DNA of 36,004 nucleotides from an uncultured Bacteroidales bacterium (GTDB lineage: Bacteria > Bacteroidota > Bacteroidia > Bacteroidales > P3): positions 1 to 36,004 of the forward strand of contig ONIP01000038.1 of assembly GCA_900317955.1 (NCBI GenBank). The letters run 5' to 3'. Below the pieces are notes generated by a model. It did no database searches and was not told the DNA's origin. It saw only the letters and a program-made list of their open reading frames with translations. Below are positions 34,248-36,004 of this stretch, one piece after another; position 1 is the stretch's first letter, and each line of letters starts with the position of its first letter. A program made the translations under genes and the position numbers.

Positions 34248-35273
34248 TTATGATGAACTTTTCAAAATTCCTTCTGCAGCATCACGGTGACGCTTTTTAA
34301 TATAGGCAGCAAGAGCTTCGGGTGCTATCACCTTGATTCCTGGACCGAAACCGAGAAGTTCCCGCATCAACTCGCGGTTGATGATGACTTTGATGCCGAA
34401 GAGCGTCTCGCCGGTCTCTTTCTGTTCGATAATTTCCTGAGTGTGGTGGAGGGGTTTGGTGATAAAGTAGGGAGAGTCCATTTCTGAAGCCCAGAACTTG
34501 ACGGTCTGCGGTTTCTCGTTCTCGTTGCGGGATACGCCCACCATCTCAGAGAAATACTTTTCAGCATCGAAATCGGCTGGCCTGAAATAGGGTTCATCCG
34601 GAAGTGATCGAAGGGAGTGAATGCGGTCGAGGGCAAAAATATTCATGAAACGTGATTTTGCCTTTTTCCCTAAGACAAACCAACGATTGTTGAATTCCTT
34701 CAGAACGTATGGATAAAAAATAAAAGTGGATGGTTTCTTGGCTTTAAACGATTGGTATACCATCTCCTGCGTACACTTGTTTTTCAAAGCTTCGTACAGG
34801 ACGGGGACATATCCAAGCCCTTTCAGCCGATCATTCCTCTCCATTAGAATGAGTGGGGTGCGATTCCCTGCCGCCATGCTCACCTGCTCTTCCATTCGGC
34901 TCACAAGGTCTGTCACTCCTGCCATAGCCGGGAAGACAGTCATCTGTTTTAGTACACCTACCGCTTCGACCAGTTCGGTCATGTCGCGTTCCGTAAGGGG
35001 GCTGTGAAGGATGCTGTAGTTGGGGTCTTCGTAGGTGTAGTACTTGTTGTCGACTACGATGATAGGAGCGTTATAACCGAGACGGTCGCTGCGCATGGTC
35101 TGGATGTCGAGCTGTATGGTGCGGCGACTGATGCCCTTGCGGATACCCTCGTATTCATACAAGGCATCGGAGCACGCCTCGATGAGGTCTTCGAGTGTCC
35201 ACTGGCGGTAACGGTTACAGAGGCAGTGGTCTATGGTCTTGTAGCGCAGCAGCGCATTGCGATTGACAGGCAT
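34248..35273 (-). CDS. WYL-domain transcription regulator
   Basis: This 341-residue protein has an N-terminal helix-turn-helix-like region (about residues 1-75; 'RYKTIDHCLCNRYRQWTLEDLIEACSDALYEYEG..GISRRTIQLDIQTMRSDRLGYNAPI'), a helical linker, and a WYL domain from about 165. The WYL part has 'IFYPYVLKEFNNRWFVLGKKAKSRFMNIFALDRIHSL', and the C-terminal extension (WCX) ends with 'LLGFGPGIKVIAPEALAAYIKKRHRDAA'. WYL proteins sense ligands, often nucleic acids, and several control defence or DNA-damage genes; no defence gene is adjacent here. It is divergent from the putative rpsL transcript. Confidence 0.92.
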   Translation of the reverse strand: MPVNRNALLRYKTIDHCLCNRYRQWTLEDLIEACSDALYEYEGIRKGISRRTIQLDIQTMRSDRLGYNAPIIVVDNKYYTYEDPNYSILHSPLTERDMTELVEAVGVLKQMTVFPAMAGVTDLVSRMEEQVSMAAGNRTPLILMERNDRLKGLGYVPVLYEALKNKCTQEMVYQSFKAKKPSTFIFYPYVLKEFNNRWFVLGKKAKSRFMNIFALDRIHSLRSLPDEPYFRPADFDAEKYFSEMVGVSRNENEKPQTVKFWASEMDSPYFITKPLHHTQEIIEQKETGETLFGIKVIINRELMRELLGFGPGIKVIAPEALAAYIKKRHRDAAEGILKSSS

Positions 35274-35303
35274 TTTTGAGAATTAATAATTGAAATTTGG
35301 GTG

Positions 35304-35311
35304 CAAAAATA
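35304..35311 (-). promoter_or_regulatory. -7 promoter element for the WYL gene
   Basis: The minus strand reads TATTTTTG, matching TAnnTTTG, about 30 bp before the WYL ATG (35273). No -33 match is seen. Confidence 0.5.
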
Positions 35312-35473
35312 CGCAAAAAAACTAAAATAAACATTAAAAGTTTGTCCATGAAAGTATCTTTTACGAGTATATATGAAAGATTTTTACACCAAAAAGCAAT
35401 TGGTATTCAGCATAATAAAAAATAATTGAAAAATATTTTCATACTACGCAAAAAGATTGCGCACCGACTATAG

Positions 35474-35481
35474 TATCTTTG
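35474..35481 (+). promoter_or_regulatory. -7 promoter element for the putative rpsL transcript
   Basis: TATCTTTG fits TAnnTTTG exactly. Transcription would start near 35486, about 508 nt before the putative rpsL ATG. The -33 element is not clear. Confidence 0.65.
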
Positions 35482-35525
35482 CATCGGAAAAAGAAAAGAA
35501 AGTACTTTGAAAGATTGAAACCAAA

Positions 35526-35792
35526 AAATAAGGCAGGATTGCCGTAGCAAAGGGCTACTTCGTTTTTTTAGCAGTGTGAGCAAAGCCCTGAGTGCTGTAG
35601 ACTCAGGTGACAGCTGCCTTGGCAGACTGTTCTTCGATGTCCTCATCAGAATGGGACTTAGAAGATTGCTCTATGGCATTTGTCTACAGAAATCTAAGGC
35701 ATTGTCCTATGATTTGATGACAAAGTTTTGCACGCTTAATTATATAGCGTGTCATACGACCCTTTGCGCCTTGTCGCATCCTGCCTTTATTT
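35526..35792 (+). ncRNA. Structured leader domain 1 of the putative rpsL mRNA
   Basis: The domain is closed by a long-range stem: AATAAGGCAGGA (from 35526) pairs with TCCTGCCTTTATT (35779-35792), nine contiguous pairs, one bulge, then four more A-T pairs. Inside are GTAGC-AAAGG-GCTAC (35544-35558); CCTGAG/CTCAGG (35587-35607); CTGC/GCAG (35614-35625); TCTTC/GAAGA with an inner GTCC/GGAC (35631-35665); and CACGCT/AGCGTG (35731-35751). No credible protein is encoded. It lies directly downstream of a promoter and upstream of a ribosomal protein gene, so an autogenous leader is the leading idea; a separate small RNA is the alternative. Confidence 0.65.
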
Positions 35793-35798
35793 AAGTAT

Positions 35799-35898
35799 TA
35801 GGTGACGTTGCCGTAGTGGAGGATTACTTCGTTCAAGGCCCGTGCGGTAAAACTCACAAAGGGCATTATAGTGCCTCCATGAATGTCGCACACCACCT
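35799..35898 (+). ncRNA. Structured leader domain 2, with a second copy of the domain 1 hairpin
   Basis: The hairpin GTAGT-GGAGG-ATTAC (35813-35827) repeats the one at 35544-35558, with conserved flanks TTGCC before and TTCGTT after. The innermost pair is C-G in copy 1 and T-A in copy 2, and the next is G-C versus G-T, so pairing is kept while sequence changes. It is followed by GTGCG/CGCAC (35842-35846 / 35887-35891) enclosing GGGCA-TTATA-GTGCC (35861-35875). Confidence 0.6.
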
Positions 35899-35977
35899 TA
35901 TTTTGAAAGGCTATGTCACAACAAATGGTTGATTTTTGATGAGAAATAGCGTATAATAATAGGAAATAGTATCACCG

Positions 35978-35984
35978 AAGGAGG
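35978..35984 (+). promoter_or_regulatory. Strong Shine-Dalgarno sequence before the putative rpsL
   Basis: AAGGAGG lies 9 bp before the ATG at 35994. No other gene in the window has such a site; in Bacteroidetes the anti-Shine-Dalgarno end of 16S rRNA is normally hidden, so a full site suggests special translation control. Confidence 0.75.
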
Positions 35985-35993
35985 TAATTGGAT

Positions 35994-36004
35994 ATGCCTA
36001 CTAT
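35994..36004 (+). CDS. rpsL: Start of ribosomal protein S12 (3' partial)
   Basis: Only ATG CCT ACT AT is visible, giving M-P-T-I/M. Bacterial S12 begins MPTI(N/Q)QL, and a strong ribosome-binding site plus a long structured leader fit a ribosomal protein gene. With four residues this remains an inference; other proteins can start this way. If right, the str operon (rpsL, rpsG, fusA) should follow. Confidence 0.6.

Noticed and set aside
35576..35794. A 72-codon open frame inside the putative rpsL leader
   Set aside because: It has no ribosome-binding context, its translation shows no protein-like pattern, and the same bases form the stems of leader domain 1.

Overview
The window is a chromosomal segment from a member of the Bacteroidetes, most likely an uncultured Bacteroidales. 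The evidence is: promoters of the Bacteroidetes type (TAnnTTTG at -7, several with TTTG 19 nt upstream); start codons that almost never have a Shine-Dalgarno sequence; two proteins with type IX secretion C-terminal sorting domains; many short lipoproteins; a DUF5723-like outer-membrane protein; and an ATP synthase epsilon subunit of only 78 residues. No plasmid, phage or intact insertion sequence is visible.

Layout. 1-5963: the tail of a secreted protein converges on a minus-strand cluster read pyrE, a SUMF1-domain protein, hpt, a small lipoprotein and a large AsmA-like protein. 6208-7928: a Nudix hydrolase overlapping dprA. 8057-11085: atpD, atpC and an MTA/SAH-deaminase-type amidohydrolase in one tight unit. 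11086-17685 is the accessory part: a DUF4143-type ATPase, a secreted T9SS protein of mixed base composition, a second ATPase broken by a frameshift, an AraC regulator stump, a flavin reductase, several short repeats and a decayed coding remnant. 17686-21049: an orphan peptide-type ABC binding lipoprotein, a flavin-reductase-like lipoprotein and a secreted esterase. 21380-28660: a plus-strand run of a lipoprotein, a DUF5723-like protein, der, a MORN-repeat lipoprotein, cca and miaA (the last two tRNA maturation genes). 28718-33692: nagB, then etfA, etfB, acyl-CoA dehydrogenase and ridA, all minus strand. 34248-35273: a WYL-domain regulator. 35474-36004: a promoter, a long structured leader and the first codons of what is very probably rpsL (ribosomal protein S12).

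Most genes are housekeeping. Four things stand out. First, there is a roughly 510-nt structured leader in front of the putative rpsL. It contains a closing stem spanning about 265 nt, a duplicated hairpin whose two copies covary, and an unusually strong Shine-Dalgarno sequence. This is the best candidate in the window for a regulatory system worth describing. Second, 29945-30109 holds a relic of a type I-C CRISPR array without cas genes. Third, miaA appears to start at a non-standard codon (ATC), because no ATG/GTG/TTG start would keep its P-loop. Fourth, two different ATPase genes are each followed, 12-13 nt after their natural stop, by the same 35-bp element (34/35 identical).

All assignments come from reading the sequence and from remembered family motifs; no database or folding program was used.
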